NCBI GenBank assembly: GCA_002747395.1
Contig: PDPE01000037.1
Coordinates: forward strand, 18,582-82,581
Length of the DNA stretch: 64,000 nucleotides
Source: Pseudomonadota bacterium
Lineage (GTDB): Bacteria; Pseudomonadota; Gammaproteobacteria; Pseudomonadales; Oleiphilaceae
Reading direction: 5' to 3'
The position numbers and the translations under genes were made by a program. Below the pieces are notes generated by a model. The model saw only the letters and a list, made by a program, of their open reading frames with translations. It did no database searches and was not told the origin of the DNA. Shown piece after piece: positions 48,508 through 58,758 of this stretch (positions are counted from its first letter, which is position 1; every line of letters starts with the position of its first letter).

Positions 48508-49290
48508 ATGGCCAAAAGTCTTGAGCATAGTGGTACGTCCTGGAAAGGGCAAAACCTGAAGCATGCAGAATCAATGGTAGACAGTTTTGACCCCAGGGTC
48601 AGAATTGTCTGGTGTGCCATTTATGCCTGTATTGTCGTGTTATCGAACTCCTTCGTGGTCGTGTTGACCGGTTTTTTTTGCTCCATTGCGTTGGTGTTTC
48701 TGGCGAAACTGAATCTTAAACGTACCATCAGACGTCTGCTGGCGATGGATATGTTTATGATTTTTCTTATTGTTCTGCTGCCGTTTACCACTCCGGGGCA
48801 GGCGATTTTTCATATTGGTGGCCTTGTTGCCAGCAAGGAAGGCCTGCTTCATGCGCTGTTAATCGCGGTGAAGGCCAATACCGTCGTGTTGGCACTGTTG
48901 GCCATGGTCGGCACAATGAGCACGACGGCTTTCGGCTACGCACTGGCCAAACTGCGCGTGCCAGACAAACTTGTTCACCTGCTGCTGTTCACTGTGCGCT
49001 ATCTGGATGTGATCGGGCAGGAGTACAAGCGTATGCGCCAGGCAATGCTGGCTCGAGCGTTTGTATTGCGCCCTGACAAGCATACCTGGCGCTCGATCGG
49101 GTATTTGGTCGGCATGTTGCTCATCTATGCTCTGGAACGATCGGAGCGAATTATGGACGCAATGAAATGCCGGGGTTACCAGGGGCGCTTTTATCTTCTG
49201 GATGAGGTGGCCCTGTCAACTCGTGACTACTGGTTTGTTGCCCTCGGTGCGCCATTTTGCATTGTTTTGGCTTCGCTTAATCTGGTTTGA
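48508..49290 (+). CDS. cbiQ: Cobalt ECF transporter transmembrane subunit CbiQ
   Basis: EcfT-type energy-coupling membrane protein of 260 residues. It has hydrophobic segments between residues 30 and 130, the coupling region with ERSERIMDAMKCRGYQGRF (Ala-Arg-Gly-like motif that contacts the ATPase) and a C-terminal membrane helix. The start ATG at 48508 lies four bases after the previous stop. Confidence 0.93.
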   Translation: MAKSLEHSGTSWKGQNLKHAESMVDSFDPRVRIVWCAIYACIVVLSNSFVVVLTGFFCSIALVFLAKLNLKRTIRRLLAMDMFMIFLIVLLPFTTPGQAIFHIGGLVASKEGLLHALLIAVKANTVVLALLAMVGTMSTTAFGYALAKLRVPDKLVHLLLFTVRYLDVIGQEYKRMRQAMLARAFVLRPDKHTWRSIGYLVGMLLIYALERSERIMDAMKCRGYQGRFYLLDEVALSTRDYWFVALGAPFCIVLASLNLV

Positions 49291-49308
49291 GGTGACATTG
49301 AGCTGACT

Positions 49309-49992
49309 ATGGACGCATTGATTCAAACATACGGAATAAGTTACAACTACCCGAGGAGGGAAGAATCCCTGACTCAAGTGGATTTCTCGCTTTACTCCGG
49401 CGACCTTGTGGCACTGACCGGGCCCAATGGTGCCGGAAAAACCACCTTTTTACATCTGCTTGTTGGCCTGAGAAAAGCGAAAGCCGGGCAGATTTATGCC
49501 TTCGGCAAAACAAGGGAAGCAGAGCCGGATTTTGTAGAGGTACGGGCAAAGGCCGGGTTTCTGTTTCAAAACCCTGATGACCAGTTGTTTTGTCCCACCG
49601 TGCTGGAAGACGTGGCCTTTGGCCCCCTGAATCTGGGCAAGAGCCGGGAACAGGCGCTTGAGATTGCCTGTGCTACGCTGGCTTCTCTCGGGATGTCAGG
49701 TTTTGAAGAGCGCGTGGCCTATCAACTGTCCGGAGGTGAAAAACGGATGATTGCCCTTGCTTCTGTTTTGGCGATGGAGCCCGAGGTTCTGCTGCTGGAT
49801 GAACCGACCAACGCGCTGGACAAAAAGGCAAGGAAAAAACTGATTGACACTTTGCAGACTCTCCCTCAATCCATGATTCTGGTTTCCCATGACGAAGAGT
49901 TTGTGTCTCTGATTGCCAATCGCCATATTCGGCTCGAGTCTGCCCGTTTTGTTGAAACAGAAGACTGGCCGACCGGACAGGCTGCCTTATGA
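49309..49992 (+). CDS. cbiO: Cobalt ECF transporter ATPase CbiO
   Basis: ABC ATPase of 227 residues. Walker A GPNGAGKT from residue 38, Q-loop FLFQNPDDQLFCPTV (EcfA-type DDQ), signature LSGGEKRMIA, Walker B VLLLDEPTNALD, switch His in LVSHDEEF. Its stop overlaps the start of the next transporter gene (ATGA), so the two are translationally coupled. Confidence 0.94.
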   Translation: MDALIQTYGISYNYPRREESLTQVDFSLYSGDLVALTGPNGAGKTTFLHLLVGLRKAKAGQIYAFGKTREAEPDFVEVRAKAGFLFQNPDDQLFCPTVLEDVAFGPLNLGKSREQALEIACATLASLGMSGFEERVAYQLSGGEKRMIALASVLAMEPEVLLLDEPTNALDKKARKKLIDTLQTLPQSMILVSHDEEFVSLIANRHIRLESARFVETEDWPTGQAAL

Positions 49993-51395
49993 CTGCGGAT
50001 TCCGGGTCTTCCATGTCGATCGGCTCACCATTGAAGAATCGGGTTTTCCGTGCCCTGTTTTTTGCCCAGGTGATTTCTCTATTGGGTACAGGAGTGGCGA
50101 CGGTGGCACTGGCGCTACTGGTGTACGAACAGTATCCCGATCGGGCGGGTTTTATTCTCGGAACTGTCCTTTCTGTCAAGATGGTCGCCTACCTGATGGT
50201 CGCGCCGGTGGCGGGTGCCTATGCCCATGTTTTGCCCAGGCGGGCGTGGCTGGCCGGGCTTAATATTGCGCGTGCAGTCATTGTTGCAGTTTTACCCTTT
50301 GTCGATGTCTTGTGGCAATTATTTGTACTGATTTTTCTGCTCAATGTGCTGGCAGCGGGCTACACGCCTGTCTATCAGGCATTGTTACCGGATGTGCTGG
50401 AGGATGAGGAGCTGTATACCAGAGGCTTGTCCCTGTCACGCTTCGCCATGGAGATTGAAAGTCTGATGAGTCCGGCGATGGCTGCAGTGTTTTTGTTAGC
50501 GGTTTCCTACGAATGGTTGTTCGGATTCAATGCCGTGGCCTTTGCGCTGGCCGCGCTTTCACTCCTGCTGGTTACCCTGCCTGCCAACCGGTTGCGTGAG
50601 CGATCCGGTGGTATCTGGCGACAGGTCACCTTTGGTATGCGCAGTTATCTCAATACACCTCGTCTCCAGGCCGCACTGGCAATGAATCTGGCCATGAGCG
50701 CGGCCGGCGCGATGGTGATTGTGAATACGGTTGTCTACGTTCAGGGGAGGCTGGGGTTGCCTGAGGAAAATGTGGCATTGTTGATGGCGGCAACCGGCTG
50801 TGGCTCGATGATTTCGGCAATGCTGGCACCCAGGCTATTGAACCGCATCTCTGACCGGGCCATGATTCTGCTGGGCGGTGTTTTGTCTGCGCTACCATTG
50901 GCATTTTCAGTGACCTTACCCGGCTATGGCCTGCTCTTTCCGATCTGGTTTGTCATTGGCATGGCCAGCTCCCTTGTTTTAATACCTACTGGCAGGCTGG
51001 TTCGCAAGTCCTGCAACGAGAATGATCGAAATGATTACTTTGCCGCCAATTTTGCCCTGACTCATGGTATGTGGCTGCTTTGCTATTTTACGGCGGGGTT
51101 CGCCGGTCAGTGGGCCGGTCTGGGCTTTACTTTCGGTTTAATGGGGGTGGTTGCAGCCAGCGCGACCCTTCTGGCCTTTTGGCTGTGGCGCGACCATGAT
51201 TCGGAAGAATTATGGCATGAGCACCCGGCAACAACCCATTTGCACCCCCATGTACACGATGAGCATCACCAACACGAGCACGAAGGCTGGGAGGGGCCGG
51301 AACCCCACGTTCACCCCCACTATCATGCCAAACACCGGCATCGCCATCGCTTTGTAATTGATGAGCACCATGTTCATTGGCCCAGACATTGTTAA
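49989..51395 (+). CDS. MFS transporter with long His-rich C-terminal tail
   Basis: 468 residues. About 405 residues of MFS_3/EntS-like membrane protein (NRVFRALFFAQVISLLGTGV at the N-terminus) are followed by a cytoplasmic tail of about 60 residues containing 21 histidines (for example HVHDEHHQHEHEGWEGPEPH). It overlaps cbiO by four bases and sits inside the cobalt/cobalamin operon. I infer metal handling: cobalt or nickel efflux, or metal-regulated transport of another compound. The tail could be a sensor or buffer. Direction and substrate are not visible. Confidence 0.85.
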   Translation: MTADSGSSMSIGSPLKNRVFRALFFAQVISLLGTGVATVALALLVYEQYPDRAGFILGTVLSVKMVAYLMVAPVAGAYAHVLPRRAWLAGLNIARAVIVAVLPFVDVLWQLFVLIFLLNVLAAGYTPVYQALLPDVLEDEELYTRGLSLSRFAMEIESLMSPAMAAVFLLAVSYEWLFGFNAVAFALAALSLLLVTLPANRLRERSGGIWRQVTFGMRSYLNTPRLQAALAMNLAMSAAGAMVIVNTVVYVQGRLGLPEENVALLMAATGCGSMISAMLAPRLLNRISDRAMILLGGVLSALPLAFSVTLPGYGLLFPIWFVIGMASSLVLIPTGRLVRKSCNENDRNDYFAANFALTHGMWLLCYFTAGFAGQWAGLGFTFGLMGVVAASATLLAFWLWRDHDSEELWHEHPATTHLHPHVHDEHHQHEHEGWEGPEPHVHPHYHAKHRHRHRFVIDEHHVHWPRHC

Positions 51396-51477
51396 CTCGG
51401 GGTTTTCTATCAGGCTTGTCAAACTGTTACTCCGTCAATATCCATAAATTCGTAAATCGTTAAATCAGAGATCACCT

Positions 51478-53328
51478 ATGGTACGCACCCATCACTCTGA
51501 TCGGCTGGAAATGCCATTCAGCGCCGTAATCGGGCAGGACAGGTTCAAACTCGCGCTGGCGCTTGTTGCCATCAATCCTGCTATTGGTGGTGTACTTATC
51601 AGCGGGCCAAGAGGCAGTGCCAAGTCCACCCTTGCCAGAGGATTGGCAGCGATTCTTCCGGTTGATCCGGCGGATCGGGAATCCGATGCAAAAGCACCAC
51701 CTTCATTTGTTACTTTGCCTCTCGGGGCCAGCGAAGAGATGCTGGTCGGTACCCTGAATCTGGAAAAAGTGCTGAACGACAGGCAACTCAGCTTTAGTCC
51801 CGGTCTTTTAAGTAAGGCCCATAAGGGGGTTTTATATGTGGATGAGGTCAACCTGTTACCTGATAACCTGGTCGATCTCCTGTTGGACGTGGCAGCCAGC
51901 GGGGTGAATTATATCGAGCGTGATGGCATCAGCCATCAGCATCCAGCCGAGTTTGTTCTTGTCGGAACCATGAACCCGGATGAGGGCGAATTGCGTCCTC
52001 AACTGCTGGATCGTTTTGGTCTGTCTGTAGCATTGACCAATCGCTATGAAGTGGCAGAACGGGTGGCTATCGTCAAGGCACGGGAAGCATTTGACGCTGA
52101 TCCGAATGAATTTATACTCGCTTGCTCGGAAAAGCAAAGCGCAATTGTGGCCAGAATTGCTACTGCCAGAGGGCTGCTGTCAAAGGTAACCTGCTCCGAA
52201 GCCATTCGAATTGCAATCGCAGAGCGTTGTGAACAGGCCGGAGTGGATGGGCTAAGAGCCGATATCGTCTGGTATCGTACGGCATTGGCTCACGCGGCCT
52301 GGCAGGGTCGAACAGAGGTATTGCCGGAAGACATCGATACCGTTGCCGAACTTGTTTTGCATCATCGTCGGCATCAGGGTTCACCGCCGCCCCCTTCTCG
52401 GGATAACCCGGAAAGAAACGAACCAACGCCGGATAACAAACCACCAGGGAAGGGGTTTGAACGCCCCGATGATTCCCATCGTCAATCTCATAAACAAGCC
52501 CATAAACAATCCCACAAACAAAACAACCCGAATGAAAGTGGTTCCGGTGAAGGTGATTGGGGCAGTATGGAGCCCAGGCGTATGCAGGGCATTGTTCCTG
52601 TAGACAGGGATATTCTGGCCGATGCAGATATTCAGGATAAAAAACAGACATCGGTTATACTGAGTTCAATCTATAGTAAACACAAGGGAAGTTGTGCGCA
52701 GGGCAGGTCTGCTTCAAACACCAGAGGACATTTTCCTGACTGGTTTACCACTTTGATTAACAATCCTGGCGAATGGCCTCCCAACAGGTTGATAATGCGA
52801 AAGCTCAGGCAGGGCCAGCCGGTGCTGCATATTGTTCTGTTTGATACCTCGGGTTCCACCTTGCAGGGTGATGTTTTTGCTCGTGCCAAAGGTGTCGTGG
52901 CAACCCTCGCACACAAGGCTTACCTGAACCGGGAGCAACTGGCGATTTTCGGTTTTGGTAATAATCAGGTCAAACCGTTAATGGCGAAGGTCAGGGCACC
53001 AAAGCAGATAGAAACCTGGCTGGAGCAGTTGACGGCCGGTGGAGGTACGCCTTTGCTAAAAGGGATCCATGAAGTTGCTGAATATGGTCGGTTGATGAAT
53101 CGCAGGCACCCTGAACTCGGCCTGCGCTTTTATATCGTTTCTGATGGTCGAAGCAGAGACAGCCTTGCCCGGACAACACTGCCCGGCGAATGTGTCTGGG
53201 TGGATACCGAGCAGGCGGTGATATCGCGTGGACGGGGTGAAGAGTTTGCCGGTCAATTGGGGGCGTTCTACCTCTCGCTAAAAAATGCACTTTTGCCAAA
53301 CATACAGGGGCATGGAGGTACTGCGTGA
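51478..53328 (+). CDS. ChlI/ChlD-type chelatase subunit (AAA+ plus VWA)
   Basis: 616 residues. An N-terminal AAA+ domain (about 10-300) has Walker A SGPRGSAKST and Walker B LYVDEVNLLPDNLVDLLLD; a hydrophilic linker with SHKQ-type repeats spans about 305-380; the C-terminal VWA domain has the MIDAS motif DTSGST from residue 456. Such fused ChlID proteins partner with a CobN-type large subunit in ATP-dependent metal insertion. No cobN is in the window. The other pathway genes look like the cobalt-early route, which would not need it. The motor could serve a CobN encoded elsewhere. Confidence 0.85.
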   Translation: MVRTHHSDRLEMPFSAVIGQDRFKLALALVAINPAIGGVLISGPRGSAKSTLARGLAAILPVDPADRESDAKAPPSFVTLPLGASEEMLVGTLNLEKVLNDRQLSFSPGLLSKAHKGVLYVDEVNLLPDNLVDLLLDVAASGVNYIERDGISHQHPAEFVLVGTMNPDEGELRPQLLDRFGLSVALTNRYEVAERVAIVKAREAFDADPNEFILACSEKQSAIVARIATARGLLSKVTCSEAIRIAIAERCEQAGVDGLRADIVWYRTALAHAAWQGRTEVLPEDIDTVAELVLHHRRHQGSPPPPSRDNPERNEPTPDNKPPGKGFERPDDSHRQSHKQAHKQSHKQNNPNESGSGEGDWGSMEPRRMQGIVPVDRDILADADIQDKKQTSVILSSIYSKHKGSCAQGRSASNTRGHFPDWFTTLINNPGEWPPNRLIMRKLRQGQPVLHIVLFDTSGSTLQGDVFARAKGVVATLAHKAYLNREQLAIFGFGNNQVKPLMAKVRAPKQIETWLEQLTAGGGTPLLKGIHEVAEYGRLMNRRHPELGLRFYIVSDGRSRDSLARTTLPGECVWVDTEQAVISRGRGEEFAGQLGAFYLSLKNALLPNIQGHGGTA

Positions 53329-53376
53329 GAAGCAGGGTATTGTGGCCGTCGAAAAAGTCCGGAAGGAGAATGAATT

Positions 53377-54747
53377 TTGACGAATAAACAAACCGGCTTT
53401 GCCAGCCCGTCAGTTGCATCCTGTCCGGCAGTTTTCCTGGTTGCGCCCGGTTCCGGCGAAGGCAAGACAACGGTAACGGCTGCAGTCGCAAGGTCGTATC
53501 GGAATCAGGGTAAATGTGTGCGAGTGTTCAAGACCGGCCCGGATTATCTTGACCCCCAGATTCTGGCGCAAGCCTCGGGTAACCCGGTTGAGCAGTTGGA
53601 CATGTGGATGGCGGGTGAGGAATATTGCCAGCAAAAACTGTTTGAAGCTGCCCGGGAATCAGACCTGATTATTGTGGAAGGGGCGATGGGCATGTTTGAT
53701 GGCCAGCCTTCCAGTGCTGATCTGGCAGCCCGGTTTGGTATCCCTGTTGTTATCGTGTTGAATGTGAAGGGAGTGGCACAGACTGTCGGAGCCATCGCTA
53801 CCGGTTTGGCCCGATACAGGTCTGATATCAAAGTGGCAGGCGTGATTGCGAATTATTGCAGCACCGTGAGGCATCAGGAATTGATACGGGAAGCCTTGCC
53901 TTCCGATTTGCCCCTGCTGGCAGCGCTTGCCACAGACGCAGACGTGGCGTTACCCCAGCGGCATCTTGGTCTGGTGCAGGCAAATGAAGTGCGTGAAGAG
54001 CTGGAAGTCCGATTTGAAAAAGGAGTGGCCTGGGTTGGTGATCAGCCTGTAATGAATTTGCCCGAACCGGTAGAATTTCAGTCGGCGCCTTTGGAATCGG
54101 CGGCTCGTGCAATTCCGGATCGATTGTTGGCAGGCAAGCACATCGCTATCGCACGGGACGCGGCTTTCAGTTTTATCTATGATGCCAATCTGTGTTTGCT
54201 GGAACAACTCGGTGCCAGTTATGAATTCTTTTCTCCCGTCACCGATCAGGTAATGCCGGAGGCGGATGCCCTCTGGTTACCCGGTGGTTACCCCGAGCTT
54301 TATGCCCGCCAGCTCGGTGAAAATCAAACCATGCGCCTTTCGGTTCAGCAATTTCATCGCTCGGGTAAACCCGTATTGGCTGAATGTGGCGGTTTTTTAT
54401 ACTGCATGGAAACCCTGACTGACCTGGATAACCGGAGTTACCCCATGGCGGCGTTAATGCCCGGTGGCGGAGCCATGCGGGGAAAGCGGGGTTGTCAGGG
54501 GATGCAAACGGCCTGCCTGCCAGAAGGCGAGATACGAGGTCACGCCCATCATCGCTCTCGAAGTGCCAATACACCCGAGCCGATTGCCTGGTGTAAAAGG
54601 CAGCGACATCAGGCTCCCGGAGAAGCAATTTACCGGGTCGGCAGTTTGACTGCCAGCTATTTGCACCTGTTCTTTCCTTCCAACCCCGAGGCAATTGCCG
54701 TGTTGTTTTTGAATGACGGGCAGAATGTGTCGGGCAGAGCAGAATGA
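53377..54747 (+). CDS. cbiA: Cobyrinate a,c-diamide synthase (CbiA/CobB)
   Basis: Amidates the a and c acetate side chains with glutamine and ATP. 456 residues: an N-terminal dethiobiotin-synthetase-like ATPase (P-loop [15 protein letters not shown]) and a C-terminal type 1 glutamine amidotransferase with nucleophile Cys337 in [12 protein letters not shown]. The start is a TTG at 53377 behind the strong ggaaggag at 53361-53368; the nearby ATG at 53370 is out of frame. Whether cobyrinate or hydrogenobyrinate is the substrate cannot be decided from sequence. Confidence 0.93.
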   Translation: MTNKQTGFASPSVASCPAVFLVAPGSGEGKTTVTAAVARSYRNQGKCVRVFKTGPDYLDPQILAQASGNPVEQLDMWMAGEEYCQQKLFEAARESDLIIVEGAMGMFDGQPSSADLAARFGIPVVIVLNVKGVAQTVGAIATGLARYRSDIKVAGVIANYCSTVRHQELIREALPSDLPLLAALATDADVALPQRHLGLVQANEVREELEVRFEKGVAWVGDQPVMNLPEPVEFQSAPLESAARAIPDRLLAGKHIAIARDAAFSFIYDANLCLLEQLGASYEFFSPVTDQVMPEADALWLPGGYPELYARQLGENQTMRLSVQQFHRSGKPVLAECGGFLYCMETLTDLDNRSYPMAALMPGGGAMRGKRGCQGMQTACLPEGEIRGHAHHRSRSANTPEPIAWCKRQRHQAPGEAIYRVGSLTASYLHLFFPSNPEAIAVLFLNDGQNVSGRAE

Positions 54748-54790
54748 TTCAGGACAGAATAACCCGGGACAGCCAGACCAGGTAACGGCT

Positions 54791-55906
54791 ATGTGGCCAG
54801 AGAGTAGTGAAAAGCGAAACCCCTTGCGCAGCGGTCTGACAACCGGGTCATGTGCGACGGCCTGCTGTGTTGCGGCCGCTCAGGCGTTATTGGCGAACAA
54901 ACAGCCGGACAAGGTTGAAATCACTCTGCCAAAAGGCAAGGTCGTTTCTTTGGTGATTCAGAGTTATGAACCGATTGAAGCCGGGCGGAGTATTCGCACG
55001 GCAACCATTAAAGATGCCGGTGACGACCCGGATGTGACCCACGGTGCCCTGGTGTTTGTCGAGCTACGTCTGGTGGACAGGCCGGGCGTGACTTTTTCCT
55101 CCGCTCCCGGGGTTGGCACGGTGACGCGCGATGGTCTGGTGCTAAATACCGGAGAGCCTGCGATTAACCCTGTGCCAAGACAAATGATGCAGTCACACTT
55201 GCTGAAGGCCCGCGAGGTCTATCCGTATTCCGGCGGTTTTGATGTGGCCGTGGGTGTCCGGGATGGTGAAAACATCGCACTCAAAACCATGAACCCCAGG
55301 CTCGGAATTGTAGGAGGCCTGTCTATTCTTGGTACCACAGGCATTGTCAGACCCTATTCCTGTTCGGCTTATATTGCTTCCATTCATCAGGGTATAGATG
55401 TCGCAAAGGCAAACGGTTTGCGCCATATTGCCGCCACCACGGGCAGTACCAGCGAAGCAGCCATCAAGGGTCGATATGACCTGGATGATATGGCGTTGAT
55501 TGAAATGGGCGACTTTGCGGGCGCACTGCTCAAGCATCTGCGTAAGGTGCCCATTGCCAGAGTATCCCTGTGTGGCGGTTTCGGGAAAATAAGCAAGCTG
55601 GCCAATGGTCATCTGGATTTGAACAGCCGTTCGTCGTCTATCGACTTTGGCCAGCTGGTACAGGTTGCCGAGGCCCAGGGTGCAGACGGGCAACTGCTGG
55701 ATGAAATATCCCGTGCAAATACCAGTATGCAGGTGTTCAGGCTCTGTCAAGGTGCCGGTATCCCGATCGGTGACCCGATCTGCAATGCCGCACTTGGCAA
55801 AGCCAGAGCCGTATTGAAGAATGTTCCGGAAAGCGCAGTCAGGCTGGAAGTGTTTGCCGTTGACCGGCAAGGTCGGATTGTCGGTTCAGCTTCCGAGGGG
55901 GGGTGA
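54791..55906 (+). CDS. cbiD: Cobalt-precorrin-5B C1-methyltransferase CbiD
   Basis: Methylates C1 after ring contraction in the cobalt-early route. About 371 residues from the ATG at 54791 ([20 protein letters not shown]). The signature [20 protein letters not shown] is diagnostic. A longer in-frame version from 54713 would overlap cbiA by 35 bases and add 26 non-conserved residues; it cannot be excluded. The stop overlaps the next start (TGATG). Confidence 0.93.
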   Translation: MWPESSEKRNPLRSGLTTGSCATACCVAAAQALLANKQPDKVEITLPKGKVVSLVIQSYEPIEAGRSIRTATIKDAGDDPDVTHGALVFVELRLVDRPGVTFSSAPGVGTVTRDGLVLNTGEPAINPVPRQMMQSHLLKAREVYPYSGGFDVAVGVRDGENIALKTMNPRLGIVGGLSILGTTGIVRPYSCSAYIASIHQGIDVAKANGLRHIAATTGSTSEAAIKGRYDLDDMALIEMGDFAGALLKHLRKVPIARVSLCGGFGKISKLANGHLDLNSRSSSIDFGQLVQVAEAQGADGQLLDEISRANTSMQVFRLCQGAGIPIGDPICNAALGKARAVLKNVPESAVRLEVFAVDRQGRIVGSASEGG

Positions 55907-56766
55907 TGAATATCCTGTTACTCGGTGGCACCTCGGATGCACGCGCTTTTGTCAGGCTCGCCTGGAGCCGGGGTCTGTTTGACGGGCAACAGCACTCATT
56001 GATTTACAGTGTCGCCGGATTGGTTCGGGCACCCGATGTGCCATGCCAGGTTATTTCCGGCGGCTTTAGCCAGTTTGGCGGGCTGGCTGCCTGGCTGGAA
56101 TCTGCCGGAATCCATCTGGTTTTCGATATGACGCATCCTTATGCGAAAAAAATGAGTCTGACCGCGATGCGGGTATGCCAGGCAACCGGAGTAGCCTACT
56201 GGCGTTTTGTTCGTCAACCCTGGGTTGCCGAGCCTGGTGATCACTGGGTTCAGGTGTCGTCCTGGCCCGGGGTTGTTGACCACTGTGCCGGTTTTACGCG
56301 AGTATTACTGACGGTGGGTCAGCTTGCCGAAGATGAAATCGCACAGCTATCCGAAGTCGTTCTGGTCAAAAACGGAGGACAGATTATCGTTCGGACAGCC
56401 GCACCATTGCGAGCCAGGTTACCTGAAAGCAGTCAATGTCAAAACAATAACCGGGCAAACATCAAATGGATCAAAGCCATTGGCCCTTTTGATCTGGGGT
56501 CTGAAAGGAAATTGCTGGACACTTGTCGCGTTGACTGCCTGGTTTCCAAAAACAGTGGCGGTGATGCCACGCGGGCCAAGTTGATCGCGGCGCGTGAAGC
56601 GGGTATCCCGGTGATTATGCTGGAACGACCGGTGCTGCCTCCGGTCGAGACGGTCTTCCACTCTCTGGAAAAATGCCTCGACCAGCTGTCACTTTTGCTT
56701 TCCCAGGCCGACACACCCGGGCAAGACCGCGCTGACCGGAAAACAGGAACTAACCATGTCTTGTGA
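55906..56766 (+). CDS. cbiJ: Precorrin-6A reductase (CbiJ/CobK)
   Basis: NAD(P)H-dependent reduction of the macrocycle. 286 residues. The start [19 protein letters not shown] and VFDMTHPYAKKMS and VSKNSGGDATRAKL are typical. The start ATG overlaps the cbiD stop; a GTG one codon earlier is possible. The C-terminus overlaps cbiC by 11 bases. Confidence 0.93.
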   Translation: MNILLLGGTSDARAFVRLAWSRGLFDGQQHSLIYSVAGLVRAPDVPCQVISGGFSQFGGLAAWLESAGIHLVFDMTHPYAKKMSLTAMRVCQATGVAYWRFVRQPWVAEPGDHWVQVSSWPGVVDHCAGFTRVLLTVGQLAEDEIAQLSEVVLVKNGGQIIVRTAAPLRARLPESSQCQNNNRANIKWIKAIGPFDLGSERKLLDTCRVDCLVSKNSGGDATRAKLIAAREAGIPVIMLERPVLPPVETVFHSLEKCLDQLSLLLSQADTPGQDRADRKTGTNHVL

Positions 56767-57397
56767 TTATGAAACCGATCCCCTGGCCATAGAGCGACAA
56801 AGTTTTACATTGATTCGCCAGCTCACGGACTTACGTGGCTTCAACAAAACGGAACAGCAGGTGGTGATGCGTATCGTACACAGTTTGGGAATGCCCGAAC
56901 TTGCCGAAAAGGTGCGGTTCAGTGTTCACGCCTGTGAAAAGGGCAGAATCGCCTTGCAGCAGGGCAGGCCCATACTCTGTGATGTGGAGATGGTTAAACA
57001 GGGTATCACCAAACGCATGATCGAACGCGAACCCCTCTGTTTTCTCAATGAGAAGCATACAATACAGCAAGCCCGGGAATGTGGAGAAACCCGGTCAATG
57101 GCCGCATTAACGGCCTGGAAGCCATTATTGAAAAACAGTCTGGTCTTGATTGGCAACGCGCCCACCGCATTGTTCCGATTGTTGGAGATGCTGGAGCAGG
57201 GAGAGGATAAACCCGCACTGATTATTGGTATGCCTGTCGGTTTTGTGGGTGCAGCCGAATCCAAGCAGGCACTTTGGGACAGGCATCAGGAGCTGGGAGT
57301 GGAATGTATTACCCTCGCGGGGCGACAGGGGGGGAGTGCGGTGACTGCGGCTGCCTGTAATGCGCTTTTGCGTTGCAATCGCGGGGAGTGGTATTGA
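56756..57397 (+). CDS. cbiC: Precorrin-8X methylmutase (CbiC/CobH)
   Basis: Moves the C11 methyl group to C12, giving (cobalt-)hydrogenobyrinate. 213 residues, normal length. ILCDVEMVKQGITKRMI and GNAPTALFRLLEMLEQG, with VGFVGAAESK, are family signatures; the catalytic His is probably the one in FSVHACEKG. It overlaps the genes on both sides (11 bases and 1 base). Confidence 0.95.
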   Translation: MSCDYETDPLAIERQSFTLIRQLTDLRGFNKTEQQVVMRIVHSLGMPELAEKVRFSVHACEKGRIALQQGRPILCDVEMVKQGITKRMIEREPLCFLNEKHTIQQARECGETRSMAALTAWKPLLKNSLVLIGNAPTALFRLLEMLEQGEDKPALIIGMPVGFVGAAESKQALWDRHQELGVECITLAGRQGGSAVTAAACNALLRCNRGEWY

Positions 57398-58719
57398 TGC
57401 CTCTGCATGTTATTGGCCTTGGTGTTGCGGAAAAGGCAAATCTGGATACTGCTGCGTTGACTGCGTTACAGTCAGCAGATTGTATCATTGGAGCCGAAAG
57501 ACAGTTGGAAACGGTTCGCAGTTATATCTCCGCAGACCAGCGTACCGAATTATTGCCAAAATTGCCCGCGTTGAAAAAACGCCTGGCGGCAAGCTTTGAA
57601 CAGGATGAATCCGTTGCCTTGCTGGCATCGGGTGATCCACTGTTTTTTGGCATCGGCAAATGGGTACAGAAGCATTTTCATGATAAAAGCCGGTTCCCAG
57701 GTGAGGGTCAGTTTTCTTGTGAAGATCAGTTTTCTCGTAGAGGACAACAGGGCCAGGTACACTTTTATGCAGGCATCTCCAGCATTCAGGTTGCCTGTCA
57801 CCGGTTGGCCTGGTCGATACAGGATGTTGAAGTGGTGTCATTGCATGGTCGTCCACTGGCCGATTTGTCAGTGGCATTGTTGCCGAATAAAAAGTATGTA
57901 TTACTGACCGACGAGCGAAACTCCCCCCGGTCTATTGCCAGGGAATGTTTTCACCGGGGTTATGAATCTGCCGTGCTTACTGTATGTGAAAAGCTGGGCT
58001 ATGCTGATGAAAAAATCAGCCGTCTTGCGCCTGCCGGGCTTTTGCAGGGAGCCGCCCGGAATCAACACTTTGATGCGTTGAATGTGGTCTGTCTGCAGAC
58101 CCTGGAGTCCAGTCGTTATATTCCGCTTTTTCCCGGGATTCCTGACCCGCAGTTTGTCACCGATAAAGCCGCAGGCAAGGGAATGATTACCAAGCGCGAG
58201 GTTCGACTGGCCATTTTATCCTTGCTGGAGCCTTCTCCCGGTGATTGTTTCTGGGACATTGGCGCAGGCTGTGGCGGTGTTGCAACGGAACTGGCGTTAT
58301 GGGGGAAAGGTGCGCAGGTCTATGCCATCGAACATCACCAGGAGCGATTGGCCTGTTTAAGGGAGAATCGACAACGCTTTGGTGTGTCAGGCAATCTGCA
58401 TATTGTCGATGGTCGGGCACCGCAAATCTGCTCCGATTTGCCCGGGGCAAACAAGGTGTTTATCGGCGGAAGCGGTGGTCAATTACCGGAAATTCTGGCT
58501 TTCGCCTGGCAAAATCTGCCACCGGGAGGCACAATCGTTGCCAGTGCTGTGACTGAACAGACCCGGCAGCATTTATACCGGTTTTACACGCTGCGGCTAC
58601 GCGAGTCGGCAAGCCGGGTTGACACCGTTGAAATTGCAGTGAACCGGGGTGAAATACTCGCTGGTGATTTGTATTACCAACCGCAATTACCTGTTACTCT
58701 CTACCAATATGTAAAGTAA
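57397..58719 (+). CDS. cbiET: Fused precorrin-6Y C5,15-methyltransferase / C12 decarboxylase (CbiET, CobL)
   Basis: 440 residues. The N-terminal CbiE tetrapyrrole methylase (about 1-220, LHVIGLGVAEKANLD, LLASGDPLFFGIG) is fused to a CbiT domain (about 260-440, ITKREVRLAILSLLEPSPGD, WDIGAGCGGVATELALWG) that methylates C15 and decarboxylates ring C. The start ATG at 57397 overlaps the cbiC stop (TGATG). Residues about 102-113 hold a six-residue tandem repeat (EGQFSC, EDQFSR) that interrupts the methylase domain; the reading frame is kept. Followed by a palindromic element. Confidence 0.93.
   Translation: MPLHVIGLGVAEKANLDTAALTALQSADCIIGAERQLETVRSYISADQRTELLPKLPALKKRLAASFEQDESVALLASGDPLFFGIGKWVQKHFHDKSRFPGEGQFSCEDQFSRRGQQGQVHFYAGISSIQVACHRLAWSIQDVEVVSLHGRPLADLSVALLPNKKYVLLTDERNSPRSIARECFHRGYESAVLTVCEKLGYADEKISRLAPAGLLQGAARNQHFDALNVVCLQTLESSRYIPLFPGIPDPQFVTDKAAGKGMITKREVRLAILSLLEPSPGDCFWDIGAGCGGVATELALWGKGAQVYAIEHHQERLACLRENRQRFGVSGNLHIVDGRAPQICSDLPGANKVFIGGSGGQLPEILAFAWQNLPPGGTIVASAVTEQTRQHLYRFYTLRLRESASRVDTVEIAVNRGEILAGDLYYQPQLPVTLYQYVK
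57701..57736 (+). repeat. 18-bp in-frame tandem duplication inside cbiET
   Basis: gtgagggtcagttttctt (57701-57718) and gtgaagatcagttttctc (57719-57736) are tandem copies; a decayed third unit begins at 57737. It adds six residues per unit to the CbiE domain. Confidence 0.8.
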
Positions 58720-58758
58720 AATAATTGATAAAATACAAGTGGTTACTCAACTTCCCGA

